A DNA stretch of 64,000 nt. Origin: Acinetobacter harbinensis (GTDB lineage Bacteria; Pseudomonadota; Gammaproteobacteria; Pseudomonadales; Moraxellaceae). Of the stretch, positions 37,722 to 47,937 are shown piece after piece (position 1 is the stretch's first letter; the number at the start of each line of letters is the position of its first letter). A model generated the notes under the pieces. That model was not told the origin of the DNA, did not search any database, and saw only the letters and a list, made by a program, of their open reading frames with translations. The translations under genes were made by a program, and so were the position numbers. Location of the stretch: positions 2,347,642 to 2,411,641 of the forward strand of contig NZ_JXBK01000001.1 in NCBI RefSeq assembly GCF_000816495.1, read 5' to 3'.

Positions 37722-38565
37722 AGGGTTGCTCCATCGCTAAAGAATCAGAGAACAGCACCACCACATGATGACCACCAGCCAATTGTGCGGCTGGAATCAC
37801 TTCAATTTTGGCAAATTCACCCGAATTATGTCGATTGACCTTGGAGATGGTACCAACCAAATAACCCGCAGGAAAATGTGCACCCAGACCTGAGCTATAA
37901 ACTTTTTCACCCACTTTAATGTTGGCACTGGTCGGCACATATTCCATTTTTAAATGCCCCAGATCACCTGTACCGGAAACAATGGCACGCATACCGGTAT
38001 TTTCTAGGCGAACCGATAGTGAATGTTCTTTATCTGACATCAACATGATGCGGCTACTGTGCGGATAAACATCAATCACTTGTCCCATGATGCCTTTATC
38101 ATCCAACACGGTTTGACCGACCTTCAGCTGACTACTGGCACCGCGGTTAATCACAATTATATGTCGCAGTGGATCTGCATCGGTACCAATCACTTCTGCA
38201 ATTTCAATACGGCCATCAATAATTAACGGCGTATCGAGTAGACCTCTTAAACGGGTATTTTCAGCAGAAAGTTCGGATAATTTTTGCAAACGCACTTGGG
38301 CCTGTAAAAGTTCCGCCTGCATCGCGGTATTTTCACGGCGCAGTTGTACTTCAGACTTGGTTTGTTGACTGAGCCATTCTCGCGATAACACTGGGTAACT
38401 TGCCAAGGCATAAATCGGATTGTATGCCGCATACAAGACATCACGTGCAGGTTTAATCACATGCGGCATGCGCCAGTTAAAAAACAGCACAACCCAACAT
38501 GTGATGACCGCAATGATAAATGAGCGAAAAGATGGCGGTTGTCTAGAAAACAGATTTGTTTGCAC
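37708..38565 (-). CDS. mreC: Rod-shape determining protein MreC
   Basis: A 285-residue periplasmic protein with one N-terminal membrane anchor (FIIAVITCWVVLFFNW), a coiled coil (about 65-110: TAMQAELLQAQVRLQKLSEL), and a double beta-barrel domain with the conserved VINRGASSQLKVGQTVLDDKG region. It starts 11 bp after mreB. Confidence 0.92.
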   Translation of the reverse strand: MQTNLFSRQPPSFRSFIIAVITCWVVLFFNWRMPHVIKPARDVLYAAYNPIYALASYPVLSREWLSQQTKSEVQLRRENTAMQAELLQAQVRLQKLSELSAENTRLRGLLDTPLIIDGRIEIAEVIGTDADPLRHIIVINRGASSQLKVGQTVLDDKGIMGQVIDVYPHSSRIMLMSDKEHSLSVRLENTGMRAIVSGTGDLGHLKMEYVPTSANIKVGEKVYSSGLGAHFPAGYLVGTISKVNRHNSGEFAKIEVIPAAQLAGGHHVVVLFSDSLAMEQPYVNR

Positions 38566-38576
38566 CCGCCTAACCC

Positions 38577-39644
<1,068 letters not shown>

Positions 39645-39686
39645 TTATGTGGACGCAAGGTGGCAACTTTAACTAAATGTGATGCT

Positions 39687-39713
39687 TTGAACAAGTCAAT
39701 CGCTTATTATAAC
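39687..39713 (+). promoter_or_regulatory. Candidate gatCAB promoter
   Basis: TTGAAC (39687-39692) and TATAAC (39708-39713), spacer 15 bp (one short of ideal), about 43 bp upstream of gatC in the 132-bp divergent region with mreB. Confidence 0.4.
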
Positions 39714-39755
39714 GCACGATATTTTGAATTTTTTTAACACTGATCAGGTGATGTT

Positions 39756-40070
39756 ATGTCTACATCGGATGCACAGCATTCTGCAGATTTAAATGCACAA
39801 ACAGTTTCAGCAATCGCCAATCTTGCTCGATTGTCGCTCAATGATACGCAATCTGCTGACTATGCTCAAAGTCTAAATAAAATTTTAGGCATGATGGAAA
39901 GCTTAAAAGGCATCAATACCGAAGGTGTTGAGCCGCTTAAAAGCCCCTTTGATAACCCTCAACCGTTACGTGAAGACGTGGTTTCTGAACAGAATCATCG
40001 TGAAGAATATCAAGCCGTTGCACCTGCAACACAAGATGGCTTGTATTTGGTTCCACGCGTGATTGAATAA
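39756..40070 (+). CDS. gatC: Glu-tRNA(Gln)/Asp-tRNA(Asn) amidotransferase subunit C
   Basis: A 104-residue GatC (VSAIANLARLSLND...FDNPQPLREDVV) that holds GatA and GatB together. First gene of gatC-gatA-gatB, 50 bp before gatA. Confidence 0.93.
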   Translation: MSTSDAQHSADLNAQTVSAIANLARLSLNDTQSADYAQSLNKILGMMESLKGINTEGVEPLKSPFDNPQPLREDVVSEQNHREEYQAVAPATQDGLYLVPRVIE

Positions 40071-40120
40071 AATTGATTCAGTTAAATCCCTTTCATTAAA
40101 TTAACGTAAAGAATTTTCTC

Positions 40121-41599
40121 ATGACTGATTTACATCGCTTGTCAATTCGTGAAATCACTGAGGGTTTAAGCCAAGCTAAATTCTCATCTCGCGAACTGAC
40201 CGAACACTATTTAAAACGTATTGCCACACTTGATGGCCGCGTACAAAGTTTTGTAACTGTGACGCCAGAACAGGCTTTAGCGCAAGCAGATGCCGCAGAT
40301 GCCGCACTAAAATCGGGAACAGCCGGCATTTTGACCGGTGTGCCGATTGCACATAAGGATATTTTTTGTACGTCCGGCATTAAAACCACTGCCGGCTCTA
40401 AAATGCTAGAGAACTTTATCTCGCCTTATGACGCCACTGTGGTGGCAAAAGGTAAAGTGGCCGGTTTGGTGACGTTAGGTAAAGTCAACATGGATGAATT
40501 TGCCATGGGCTCTACCTCGGAATCGTCTTATTTTGGTGCCACTAAAAATCCGTGGGCACTGGATCATGTTCCGGGCGGATCATCCGGCGGTTCTGCGGCA
40601 GCAGTGGCAGCAGATTTAGCCCCCTTTGCCACCGGTACAGACACTGGTGGTTCAATTCGCCAACCCGCATCTTTTTGTGGTTTGACTGGACTGAAACCAA
40701 CCTATGGCCGTGTCTCACGCTTCGGAATGATCGCCTATGCCTCATCGCTTGACCAAGGTGGGCCGATGGCACGTTCAGCGGAAGATTGCGCGTATTTGAT
40801 GAATGTGATGGCCGGTCATGACGCCAAAGATTCCACCTCTATTGAAAAAGAGGCAGATGATTACGTTGCCAACCTTAATGCAACCGCTGTAAAAGGTTTA
40901 CGCATTGGTATTCCAAAACAATACTTTAATGTGGCCGGCTTAGATGCCGAAGTTAAAGCACGTGTTGAAGAATCACTGAAAAAACTACAAGAGATGGGCG
41001 CAACCTTGGTTGAGATTGATCTCAACATGACCGAAAGCTATGTGCCGACCTATTATTTGATCGCCCCTGCTGAAGCATCCTCTAACTTGTCACGTTATGA
41101 CGGCGTGCGTTATGGCTATCGCTGTGAAAATCCTGTGGATTTAACCGACCTATATAAGCGTTCACGCTCTGAAGGTTTTGGTGCAGAAGTGCAACGTCGT
41201 ATCTTAATTGGTACCTATGCGTTATCTGCCGGTTATTACGATGCGTATTATGTGAAAGCGCAAAAAGTACGTCGTCTGATCCAACAAGATTTCTTAAAAG
41301 CCTTTGAATCGGTAGATGTGATTGCTGCACCTTCTGCGCCAACCACAGCCTATAAAATTGGTGCATCCCTCGATCCAGTTGAGATGTACTTAGGTGATAT
41401 TTACACCATCGCGGTTAACTTGGCAGGTTTACCGGCCATTAATGCCCCAGTCGGTTTTGACCAAGATAATTTACCCGTCGGCTTACAATTGATTGGTAAT
41501 TACTGGTCAGAATCACAATTGTTGTCTGTGGTACATCAGTATCAACAAGCCACCGATTGGCATACGCAACGTGCGGCAATTGCTGAGGAGAAAGCATAA
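40121..41599 (+). CDS. gatA: Glu-tRNA(Gln)/Asp-tRNA(Asn) amidotransferase subunit A
   Basis: A 492-residue amidase that releases ammonia from glutamine. Amidase signature with the Ser-cisSer-Lys triad is visible: [10 protein letters not shown] (Lys), [14 protein letters not shown] and [16 protein letters not shown]. The stop codon TAA shares its last base with the gatB ATG. Confidence 0.96.
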   Translation: MTDLHRLSIREITEGLSQAKFSSRELTEHYLKRIATLDGRVQSFVTVTPEQALAQADAADAALKSGTAGILTGVPIAHKDIFCTSGIKTTAGSKMLENFISPYDATVVAKGKVAGLVTLGKVNMDEFAMGSTSESSYFGATKNPWALDHVPGGSSGGSAAAVAADLAPFATGTDTGGSIRQPASFCGLTGLKPTYGRVSRFGMIAYASSLDQGGPMARSAEDCAYLMNVMAGHDAKDSTSIEKEADDYVANLNATAVKGLRIGIPKQYFNVAGLDAEVKARVEESLKKLQEMGATLVEIDLNMTESYVPTYYLIAPAEASSNLSRYDGVRYGYRCENPVDLTDLYKRSRSEGFGAEVQRRILIGTYALSAGYYDAYYVKAQKVRRLIQQDFLKAFESVDVIAAPSAPTTAYKIGASLDPVEMYLGDIYTIAVNLAGLPAINAPVGFDQDNLPVGLQLIGNYWSESQLLSVVHQYQQATDWHTQRAAIAEEKA

Positions 41600-43077
41600 T
41601 GGCTCAAGCTCAAAAGAAAGCGAAATCACTGTTGATTGAGGGCTGGGAAGTGGTCATTGGGATTGAGATTCACACTCAACTCAACACCCATTCTAAAATT
41701 TTCTCAGGCGCGTCCACCACCTTTGGTCAAGACCCAAATACCCAAGCCAGTCTTGTAGATTTGGCGATGCCGGGCGTGTTGCCGGTACTAAACAAAGAAG
41801 TGGTTGATCTGGCCATTCGCTTTGGTTTAGGCATTGATGCGTATATCGACAAAGCATCTATTTTTGCTCGTAAAAACTATTTTTACCCAGACTCCCCAAA
41901 AGGCTATCAAATCAGCCAGATGGACAATCCGATTGTTGGCTTGGGTCACATCGACATTCAACTTGAAGATGGCAGCATTAAGCGCATCGGCGTCACTCGC
42001 GCCCATCTTGAAGAAGATGCCGGTAAATCCATTCATGACCAATTTGACGGCATGACCGGCATTGACTTAAACCGTGCTGGCACACCTTTACTGGAAATTG
42101 TTTCTGAACCGGATATGCGTTCGGTTGAAGAAGCGCTGGCCTATATCAAATCAATTCATACTTTGGTGCGCTGGCTGGGTATTTCTGACGGCAACATGGC
42201 CGAAGGTTCATTCCGCTGTGACTGTAATGTGTCGTTACGTCGTCCGGGTAATGAATTTGGTACGCGTTGTGAGCTTAAAAACCTCAACTCATTCCGTTTC
42301 ATTGAACAAGCGATCAATGTTGAAATTGAACGTCAAATGGAAATCTTGGAGTGGGGTGGCAAAATTGACCAAGAAACTCGTTTGTTTGATCCTGTGAAAA
42401 TGGAAACACGGTCAATGCGTTCAAAAGAAGAAGCGAACGATTACCGCTACTTCCCTGATCCTGACTTGTTGCCGGTGATTATCTCGGACGCGCAAATTGA
42501 AGCTGCACGTGCGACTTTGCCCGAATTACCCAAAGCACGTCGTGAACGTTTTGTCGCTGACTTTGCTGTAACCGAGTACGATGCGCACGTGTTAACCTTA
42601 ACCCGTGAAATGGCTGATTTTTATGAAGCCGTTGTGGCGGCCTGTGGCGGTACAGCTCAAGGTAAAGTCGCAGCAAACTGGGTGATGGGCGAATTCTCTG
42701 CGGCTTTAAACAAAGCCAGCCTAGACCTTGCACAATCCCCTGTGTCTGCTGAACAATTGGGCGGCATGATTGCACGTATTGTTGACAATACCATTAACGG
42801 CAAAATCGCCAAGCAAGTGTTTGGCTTTATGTGGGAAGCAGAAGGAAAATCTGCGGATGACATTATTGCTGAAAAAGGTTTAAAGCAAGAAACTGACACT
42901 GGTGCGATTGAAGCAATTATTAAAGATGTACTTGCAGCCAATGAAAAAATGGTCGAAGAATTCAAAGCCGGTAAAGACAAAGCCTTTAATGGTCTAGTTG
43001 GTCAAGTCATGAAAGCTGCAAAGGGTAAAGCTAACCCTGCGCAAGTGAATGAATTGATGAAGAAGTTGTTGGGTTAG
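41599..43077 (+). CDS. gatB: Glu-tRNA(Gln)/Asp-tRNA(Asn) amidotransferase subunit B
   Basis: A 492-residue GatB with the [20 protein letters not shown] start region, the [13 protein letters not shown] core, the kinase-site RCDCNVSLR and the C-terminal YqeY-like helical tail. It activates the misacylated tRNA and transfers ammonia. Its start overlaps the gatA stop by one base. Confidence 0.96.
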   Translation: MAQAQKKAKSLLIEGWEVVIGIEIHTQLNTHSKIFSGASTTFGQDPNTQASLVDLAMPGVLPVLNKEVVDLAIRFGLGIDAYIDKASIFARKNYFYPDSPKGYQISQMDNPIVGLGHIDIQLEDGSIKRIGVTRAHLEEDAGKSIHDQFDGMTGIDLNRAGTPLLEIVSEPDMRSVEEALAYIKSIHTLVRWLGISDGNMAEGSFRCDCNVSLRRPGNEFGTRCELKNLNSFRFIEQAINVEIERQMEILEWGGKIDQETRLFDPVKMETRSMRSKEEANDYRYFPDPDLLPVIISDAQIEAARATLPELPKARRERFVADFAVTEYDAHVLTLTREMADFYEAVVAACGGTAQGKVAANWVMGEFSAALNKASLDLAQSPVSAEQLGGMIARIVDNTINGKIAKQVFGFMWEAEGKSADDIIAEKGLKQETDTGAIEAIIKDVLAANEKMVEEFKAGKDKAFNGLVGQVMKAAKGKANPAQVNELMKKLLG

Positions 43078-43092
43078 TCTGATTAGTTTTGT

Positions 43093-43118
43093 AAAAACCC
43101 GCTTTAGGGCGGGTTTTT
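43093..43118. terminator. Terminator after gatB, overlapping the end of the AT-rich gene
   Basis: AAAACCCGC pairs with GCGGGTTTT around TTTAGG, with a T run. The right arm lies over the last codons of the convergent gene ending at 43104. Confidence 0.88.
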
Positions 43119-44318
43119 ATTTAAGCGAAATCCTAGGTTAAAAGCTATTCCTAATTCAAATGAAAGTAAAATCATGAGTGCCATAACTATATTATTTGTC
43201 TTTAATAAGTATTCTGTATAAGATAACGTGATTTTTTCAGAGCTAGAGCCAGATATCGGGTAGGTTATGAACTGTGTATATTCATTATATTTCAACCACT
43301 TATGATGAGATGCATTTCTTAATTTACTATCATATTCAAGACTAAAAATATTAAAGATACCTGTATTCCCCTCAAAACATTTCATCTTGGTTGTCTTATC
43401 AAGAGTTAAGTATCTTTGATATGTTAATTTTTCACTTTCAAATTTATTATATTTTCTTTGGTTTTCAATATTATTTAAAAAAGCTATCGTATTTATATTT
43501 GAACCTAGAATCTCAAACACTTCACCATATATCATTTTTGTGCGCTTAAAATTAGTTGACGAAACCTTCGAATTTTTAAATATTTCAATCTCTAAACGTG
43601 CTTGCAAATTCATTTGCTTAAATTCTTGATAATTTGAAAAGAAAGTATCAAAAATCTCCATATAGTCATTAATTTTTTCTTCTAGTTTAGGAAGTAATTC
43701 ATCTTTAGCAAACTTATGAAATTCTGAATTATTTTTTTGTAAAATACTTCTAGAAAAATCTCCTAATATATCCATATCCCTAGTTAGCCGTTCACTACCA
43801 ATAAACATACTAATAAAACGAAATATTAACTCGGTTAACTCTTGCCCTTGAATGATTTTATCTCTCTGAAGTAAATTTCCTCTAGTATTAAATTTGTATG
43901 CCTTATATAAATTTTTCCAAATTTCTTCAATGTTTGAAACTCCCATTATTCCCTCTATCTTTTCAGGATTATAATTTTCCCCAAAAGCTTCTTTAAGAAT
44001 TTCATTCATTTGATATAAAAATGGTGAATATAATTCTTTATCCCTAACCTCATCTGGCACTGTGAAATCTGTACTAAAATTAACTACTAAAGACTTTTTT
44101 TCATCGACATCTCCACTTTCAACATAAATTAGATTTTCTAACTCATTAAATGAAATTTTCACATGTGGTGGATTATCTAATAACAAAACTAATTTAGAAT
44201 TAGCTTCACAATGTGGGCATGTGAAGTGTAACTCTTGCTTCAATCCATGAGAAATTTGCGTTCTAGTAGTTATAAATCCATCACAAGTTAAACATTGAAA
44301 ATATATTCTTGAGATCAT
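43104..44318 (-). CDS. Zinc-ribbon plus HEPN-like protein, unknown function
   Basis: A 404-residue protein I do not recognise. The N-terminus has two CxxC pairs (Cys9/Cys12 and Cys34/Cys37, CLTC...CPHC) forming a zinc ribbon. The middle is predicted helical and charged. Near the C-terminus KLRNASHHKW gives an R-N-x3-H pattern (Arg334, His338/339), the R-x4-6-H signature of HEPN domains, many of which are RNases in toxins and abortive-infection systems. A hydrophobic helix follows (NIVMALMILLSFELGIAF). DUF4145-type zinc ribbon plus HEPN proteins are the nearest architecture I can name. The gene is markedly more AT-rich than its neighbours, suggesting transfer. Its start is overlooked by a tandem 23-bp repeat. 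Confidence 0.6.
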   Translation of the reverse strand: MISRIYFQCLTCDGFITTRTQISHGLKQELHFTCPHCEANSKLVLLLDNPPHVKISFNELENLIYVESGDVDEKKSLVVNFSTDFTVPDEVRDKELYSPFLYQMNEILKEAFGENYNPEKIEGIMGVSNIEEIWKNLYKAYKFNTRGNLLQRDKIIQGQELTELIFRFISMFIGSERLTRDMDILGDFSRSILQKNNSEFHKFAKDELLPKLEEKINDYMEIFDTFFSNYQEFKQMNLQARLEIEIFKNSKVSSTNFKRTKMIYGEVFEILGSNINTIAFLNNIENQRKYNKFESEKLTYQRYLTLDKTTKMKCFEGNTGIFNIFSLEYDSKLRNASHHKWLKYNEYTQFITYPISGSSSEKITLSYTEYLLKTNNIVMALMILLSFELGIAFNLGFRLNKNPP

Positions 44319-44325
44319 ATTGTCT

Positions 44326-44385
44326 TGATATTTCTATATAATTTTTCATACTAATTACTATATGATATTTCTATATAATTTTCAT
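44326..44385 (-). repeat. Tandem direct repeat over the promoter of the AT-rich gene
   Basis: TGATATTTCTATATAA plus TTTTCAT occurs at 44363-44385 and, with one extra T, at 44326-44349, starting 37 bp apart. The first copy lies 8 bp from the start codon of the 404-residue protein. On the minus strand each copy includes an AT-rich -10-like box (TTATATAG). The arrangement suits a paired operator for an autoregulated gene; it could also be a small tandem duplication without function. Confidence 0.65.
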
Positions 44386-44490
44386 TATCTCTAGTAAATT
44401 AAAACAACATGACTATCAAAAAGGTATTTTCAATTACTAAACCTGAAGACTTAGGATTCATTCAACTTTCAAAGTCCTTCTTTATGCGCA

Positions 44491-44626
44491 ACTAACACCC
44501 TCACCCCAACCTTCTACCACAAGGAGAAAGAGCTTTCATTACGGATTCAATACCAATAAACTCAATAATGAAAAGTCCCCTCTCCTTTTTAAGGATGAGC
44601 GTTATTAAGCGCAAGAGGGAGAGTTT
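44491..44626. repeat. Degenerate palindromic interspersed repeat
   Basis: CACCCTCACCCCAACC at the left and GAGGGAGAG at the right frame internal inverted arms: GGAGAAAGAGCTTTCATTA opposite TAATGAAAAGTCCCCTCTCC. This resembles the widespread CCCTCACCCTAACCCTCTCCC-type intergenic palindromes. It sits in the 395-bp gap beside the AT-rich gene. It has no coding potential. Confidence 0.5.
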
Positions 44627-44736
44627 TTTTATTTCAATTACTTTTCTATTCCTCAAAATCTACTACACTATACAAAAAATCATTCTCTCTATTATTTTAA
44701 TAATATTTACCACGTTCAAAATATAAAAGGACAAAA

Positions 44737-45207
44737 ATGAAAACGACCATCCTCACACTTTCTGCGCTTGCATTTCTCAGCACCAGCACTTTTGCAGAAA
44801 CTAAATTGAATGTTCCTGCTAAAGAAGCCAGCTCAATCTTTAAAGCTGCGGGCTTTACAAAAACAAAAACCGGTTGGAAAGGTAACTGTGATGCAGGTGA
44901 AATCACCACATACAAGGATATTAATGGCGATGGTCTAAAAGATGCCATCATTTCAGACTCTAGCACCATGTGCTACGGCAATACAGGTATCGGTTACTAT
45001 ATTGTTGCACAACAAAAAAATGGACAGTGGAAAACTATTTTAAAACAAGCAGGCATGCCTGAATTCTTAAAAACTAAGGGCAAAGATGGTTGGCCAGATA
45101 TTGAAAATGGTGGTTCCGGTTTCTGCTTCGGAGTTTTACGTTGGACTGGTCAGGAATATAAAATTCACCGCTATGAATATCAGGGTAAAAGCTGCACATT
45201 AGATTAA
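44737..45207 (+). CDS. Exported protein with an EF-hand-like loop
   Basis: A 156-residue protein with signal peptide MKTTILTLSALAFLSTSTFA. A DINGDGLKD loop (about residue 70) fits the D-x-N-x-D-G-x2-D calcium-binding pattern. Four cysteines (GNCDAG, TMCYG, GFCFG, KSCTLD) suggest two disulfides. It is probably a periplasmic or secreted domain of unknown function. Monocistronic, with a terminator at 45231-45261. Confidence 0.7.
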   Translation: MKTTILTLSALAFLSTSTFAETKLNVPAKEASSIFKAAGFTKTKTGWKGNCDAGEITTYKDINGDGLKDAIISDSSTMCYGNTGIGYYIVAQQKNGQWKTILKQAGMPEFLKTKGKDGWPDIENGGSGFCFGVLRWTGQEYKIHRYEYQGKSCTLD

Positions 45208-45230
45208 AATAATCAGTTTTTAAAATGCAA

Positions 45231-45261
45231 AAAAGTCCCTCTTTCAAAGAGGGAATTTTTT
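45231..45261. terminator. Bidirectional terminator
   Basis: TCCCTCT (45236-45242) pairs with AGAGGGA (45248-45254), flanked by A and T runs, between two convergent genes. Confidence 0.85.
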
Positions 45262-45264
45262 AAA

Positions 45265-45783
45265 TCACTTACGAATCACCCCCAACTTATTCCACACATC
45301 TGGCGTTAAAAAAGTCATCATCAATTTATTTAAATCTAAATAACGCACTACGCCTTTTAACTGTTGTTTTACTTCAGGATTCTTTAAAATTTCTTCGCCG
45401 GTTATGCTTCCCAGTTCTTGAAAACTATCTCCCACCGCTTGTAAGCCTTCCGCCTGAATCACCGCTTTGGTTTGTGCTGAACATTGCTCTACAATCACCC
45501 GTTGTAAGACTTGCGCCAGTTTCTGATCCAGCTGATTTTTCTGCTCATCAGTTACATTGCTAAAACCTTTTAAATCAGGATGGCTAGATAACGCCACAAA
45601 GGTCCACTGCAACACGGCAGTTTTATCGGTTGCAGTGGTGGCTTTCACCAAACAATTACTCAACTGATCGACCGTTGGTCCAGCCATCGCAATTTGTGTC
45701 GCGCCCAACAATGCGCCTGCCAATAATAGCGAATGTCCAATATGTGAAAATCTATGACGAACAACATTTATTTGGCGTGACAT
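45265..45783 (-). CDS. Exported helical protein, unknown
   Basis: A 172-residue protein. A hydrophobic N-terminal segment after a basic start (GHSLLLAGALLGATQIAMA) looks like a signal peptide. The rest is mainly helical with two Cys (NCLV, EQCS) that may pair. It has repeated Asp/Gln-rich helices (DEQKNQLDQKLAQVLQRVIV) and no motif I can name. Confidence 0.65.
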   Translation of the reverse strand: MSRQINVVRHRFSHIGHSLLLAGALLGATQIAMAGPTVDQLSNCLVKATTATDKTAVLQWTFVALSSHPDLKGFSNVTDEQKNQLDQKLAQVLQRVIVEQCSAQTKAVIQAEGLQAVGDSFQELGSITGEEILKNPEVKQQLKGVVRYLDLNKLMMTFLTPDVWNKLGVIRK

Positions 45784-46033
45784 AGGCTAATCTCTGATGA
45801 ATAATAAGCTTCTTTGTAGCATAAAAATAATTTATATGCCTGTTACGACTGTGTAAGCACAATATTCACAAATTTGAATTGAGTAAAATTTAACGATGAT
45901 GGCTTAGCCTTATTTTAAATACAATGACGATAAAACAGGTTTAAATCAATTCAAAATCAGGATAAATAATCGTTCTTAAAAGCATAATATTAACTTTATA
46001 AAATACTCAAAAATATCTAAAAAGAGTAAAAAT

Positions 46034-46345
46034 ATGCTCAACACAATTTTGATAGTCATATTGGCAATACTGATTATTTTTTGGCTTTACGGCTTTATTT
46101 TTTATGATGATACAAATATACCAAATCACATCTGTGGCTATCCCATTTCAGCACGCAGCCAATTTTTATGCGCGGTATTTTGCTATCCTTTTGTTCAGTT
46201 TTATAAATGCTTTAGGACACTCTGCGGCTGGATGAGCTATATTCTGCTCGATGTTATTTTTGAAATTCTGATTATGGGCATCTGGCAGATTCTTTGGCTC
46301 ATGATTCGAGGGATATTCATGCTGATCTTTAGAGTTTTTGACTAA
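46034..46345 (+). CDS. Small membrane protein, unknown
   Basis: A 103-residue protein with two hydrophobic stretches: an N-terminal one (TILIVILAILIIFWLYGFIF) and a C-terminal one (IFEILIMGIWQILWLMI). The central region has several Cys and Tyr. The family is not recognised. A strong hairpin follows at 46379-46420. Confidence 0.6.
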   Translation: MLNTILIVILAILIIFWLYGFIFYDDTNIPNHICGYPISARSQFLCAVFCYPFVQFYKCFRTLCGWMSYILLDVIFEILIMGIWQILWLMIRGIFMLIFRVFD

Positions 46346-46378
46346 ATTTTTAAAATAAATTCCATCCGCTGTTGAATT

Positions 46379-46420
46379 GAGTCTCTCATTTTCAATTCGC
46401 GCATTCAAAATGAGAGACTC
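46379..46420. terminator. Perfect 14-bp hairpin between convergent genes
   Basis: GAGTCTCTCATTTT (46379-46392) pairs perfectly with AAAATGAGAGACTC (46407-46420) over a 14-nt loop. Probable bidirectional terminator: the minus-strand side is followed by a short AT tract, and the stop codon of the next gene is 5 bp away. Confidence 0.75.
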
Positions 46421-46424
46421 AGTT

Positions 46425-47426
46425 TTAGTTCATCTGCTTCAACATATGCTTGGCACCGGCATGATTATGATTATTGGCCAAATTCTGTAAAATCCCCTTT
46501 GCGCGTGCATTGGAGTTAGAAAAACGACTGCTGTAACTCGGCACACTGGTTAAACAACGCGCCACTAACATGCCTGACTCTGTATACACGTTCGCCCCAC
46601 TACTGGATAACTTACCAAAGTTATAAGCACGCTGGGCATTATTACAGGCATTAAATTGATTCTGACCTTTGTTTAAATCACGGCGTGCCGCCACAAACGA
46701 TTTAAGCTGCTGCTGTTGTGGTGTTTCTGCAACGCGAACAGCTGCTTTTTCTGCTACTTCCGCTACAACTTTGTTGTCTTTTTTAGGCTCCACTTCTTTT
46801 TTAACTTCGGCCTCTTTTTTCACTTCACTTTCTTTTAGCACTTGCGCTTTGTTGGGCGGATTTTTTACGCTCTGATTATGTACGGGTTTTAGCGCAGGAC
46901 TTGCGTTACTCGTTGCAGTTACATTGCTATAAAACCGTCTGGCCTCGTCAGCACTCATCACTTTGCTGAGTAAGCCCACCACGCGTGCATTACTTTCATT
47001 ATTTTTTCGCTCAAAGGTTGGCTCAATCGAGACAATCCACGTTTTGCCATCCGACTGTACGCACTTATACGCACCAATGCCTTGTTTGACATTACTTTGA
47101 CTGGAGAGCAATTTTTTACTCCAACTGTCCTTCACAAGGCTGAATGCACTTTTATGCAATAGGGTAAATTGCCCATTTTTAGCCGAACAATATTTATTCA
47201 ATTGTTGTCTTGGATAGAGCGAATCTGTAGCCGAAGTGGTGCTGGTGGTACTTTGATAGATATATTCTTTGGCTTGCCCATTGCTGTTATTAATATTCTT
47301 TTCAACAATCAATTGTTGCGCTGAAACAAAATGCTTCACTGAATCTGAATTTGAGCTTTGCATACTGGTACAGCCTTGTAAAACTATTGCCGCCCCACCC
47401 ATCCAAATGAATGTTCTAAAATTCAC
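46425..47426 (-). CDS. Lipoprotein with a Lys/Glu repeat linker, unknown
   Basis: About 333 residues from the GTG at 47426, giving MNFRTFIWMGGAAIVLQGC, a lipoprotein signal with lipobox VLQGC. An ATG at 47483 opens a longer frame that lacks a sensible signal. A mature globular part (about 60-160) has Cys pairs; then a low-complexity charged linker made of repeated EVKKE/EPKKD units (about 195-225) leads to a C-terminal domain with Cys residues (NACNNAQRAYNFGK, LVARCLTS). The family is not recognised. Confidence 0.65.
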   Translation of the reverse strand: MNFRTFIWMGGAAIVLQGCTSMQSSNSDSVKHFVSAQQLIVEKNINNSNGQAKEYIYQSTTSTTSATDSLYPRQQLNKYCSAKNGQFTLLHKSAFSLVKDSWSKKLLSSQSNVKQGIGAYKCVQSDGKTWIVSIEPTFERKNNESNARVVGLLSKVMSADEARRFYSNVTATSNASPALKPVHNQSVKNPPNKAQVLKESEVKKEAEVKKEVEPKKDNKVVAEVAEKAAVRVAETPQQQQLKSFVAARRDLNKGQNQFNACNNAQRAYNFGKLSSSGANVYTESGMLVARCLTSVPSYSSRFSNSNARAKGILQNLANNHNHAGAKHMLKQMN

Positions 47427-47483
47427 GTCTTCATTCTCAATTATTGTATTGCCCTGAAAGTATAGGAAAATTGAGAAAATCAC

Positions 47484-47937
47484 AAATATAAAACATGAAT
47501 GGTATTGACCATTTTAAGCTCAGATTATGCCATTACCACCAAATACAGCCCTTAAACTGCCAACCCCTAAATGCTTTATGCCAAAAGATTGAAGTGAGCA
47601 ACAATTAAAAAGTTATTAAAAAAATTTGTGTATGAAAAAAATAAGCTGCGCAATCCGTTACTGCGCTTAATAAGCTGAGCGCCCAGCTGAATATATCGCC
47701 AGATTCTCAAAAAAAATTCAGCTTATTTTCTTCATAGAGTCTTAAGCCATCATAGATACGCGCTAAAACAGTATGGATACCATCAGCGAGTTGAACATAT
47801 TTGAACCTCGGCATTTATTGCAGATGGTCTGTCTGTTTTTCTGATGTGAAGTTGCTTAAATCCATCCGGTGTTGCTAATTTCCAGCACTGCTATAGTGGG
47901 TATGCACAGGGTTAAATTTGCTTCGAAAATCGGGCTG
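47484..47937. other. Non-coding stretch with a possible gene remnant
   Basis: No full gene. A 35-codon ORF on the minus strand (47707-47814, MPRFKYVQLADGIHTVLARI...) has protein-like composition, but no strong ribosome site and no recognised family. It could be a decayed fragment. A small palindrome AATGGT/ACCATT lies at 47498-47513. Confidence 0.3.

Noticed and set aside
44697-44969. Minus-strand frame over the EF-hand-like gene
   Set aside because: It is antisense to a gene with a clear signal peptide and promoter-side context.
47707-47814. 35-codon minus-strand ORF as a full gene
   Set aside because: No ribosome-binding site, no recognised family and a stop after 35 codons; kept only as a possible remnant in the intergenic entry.
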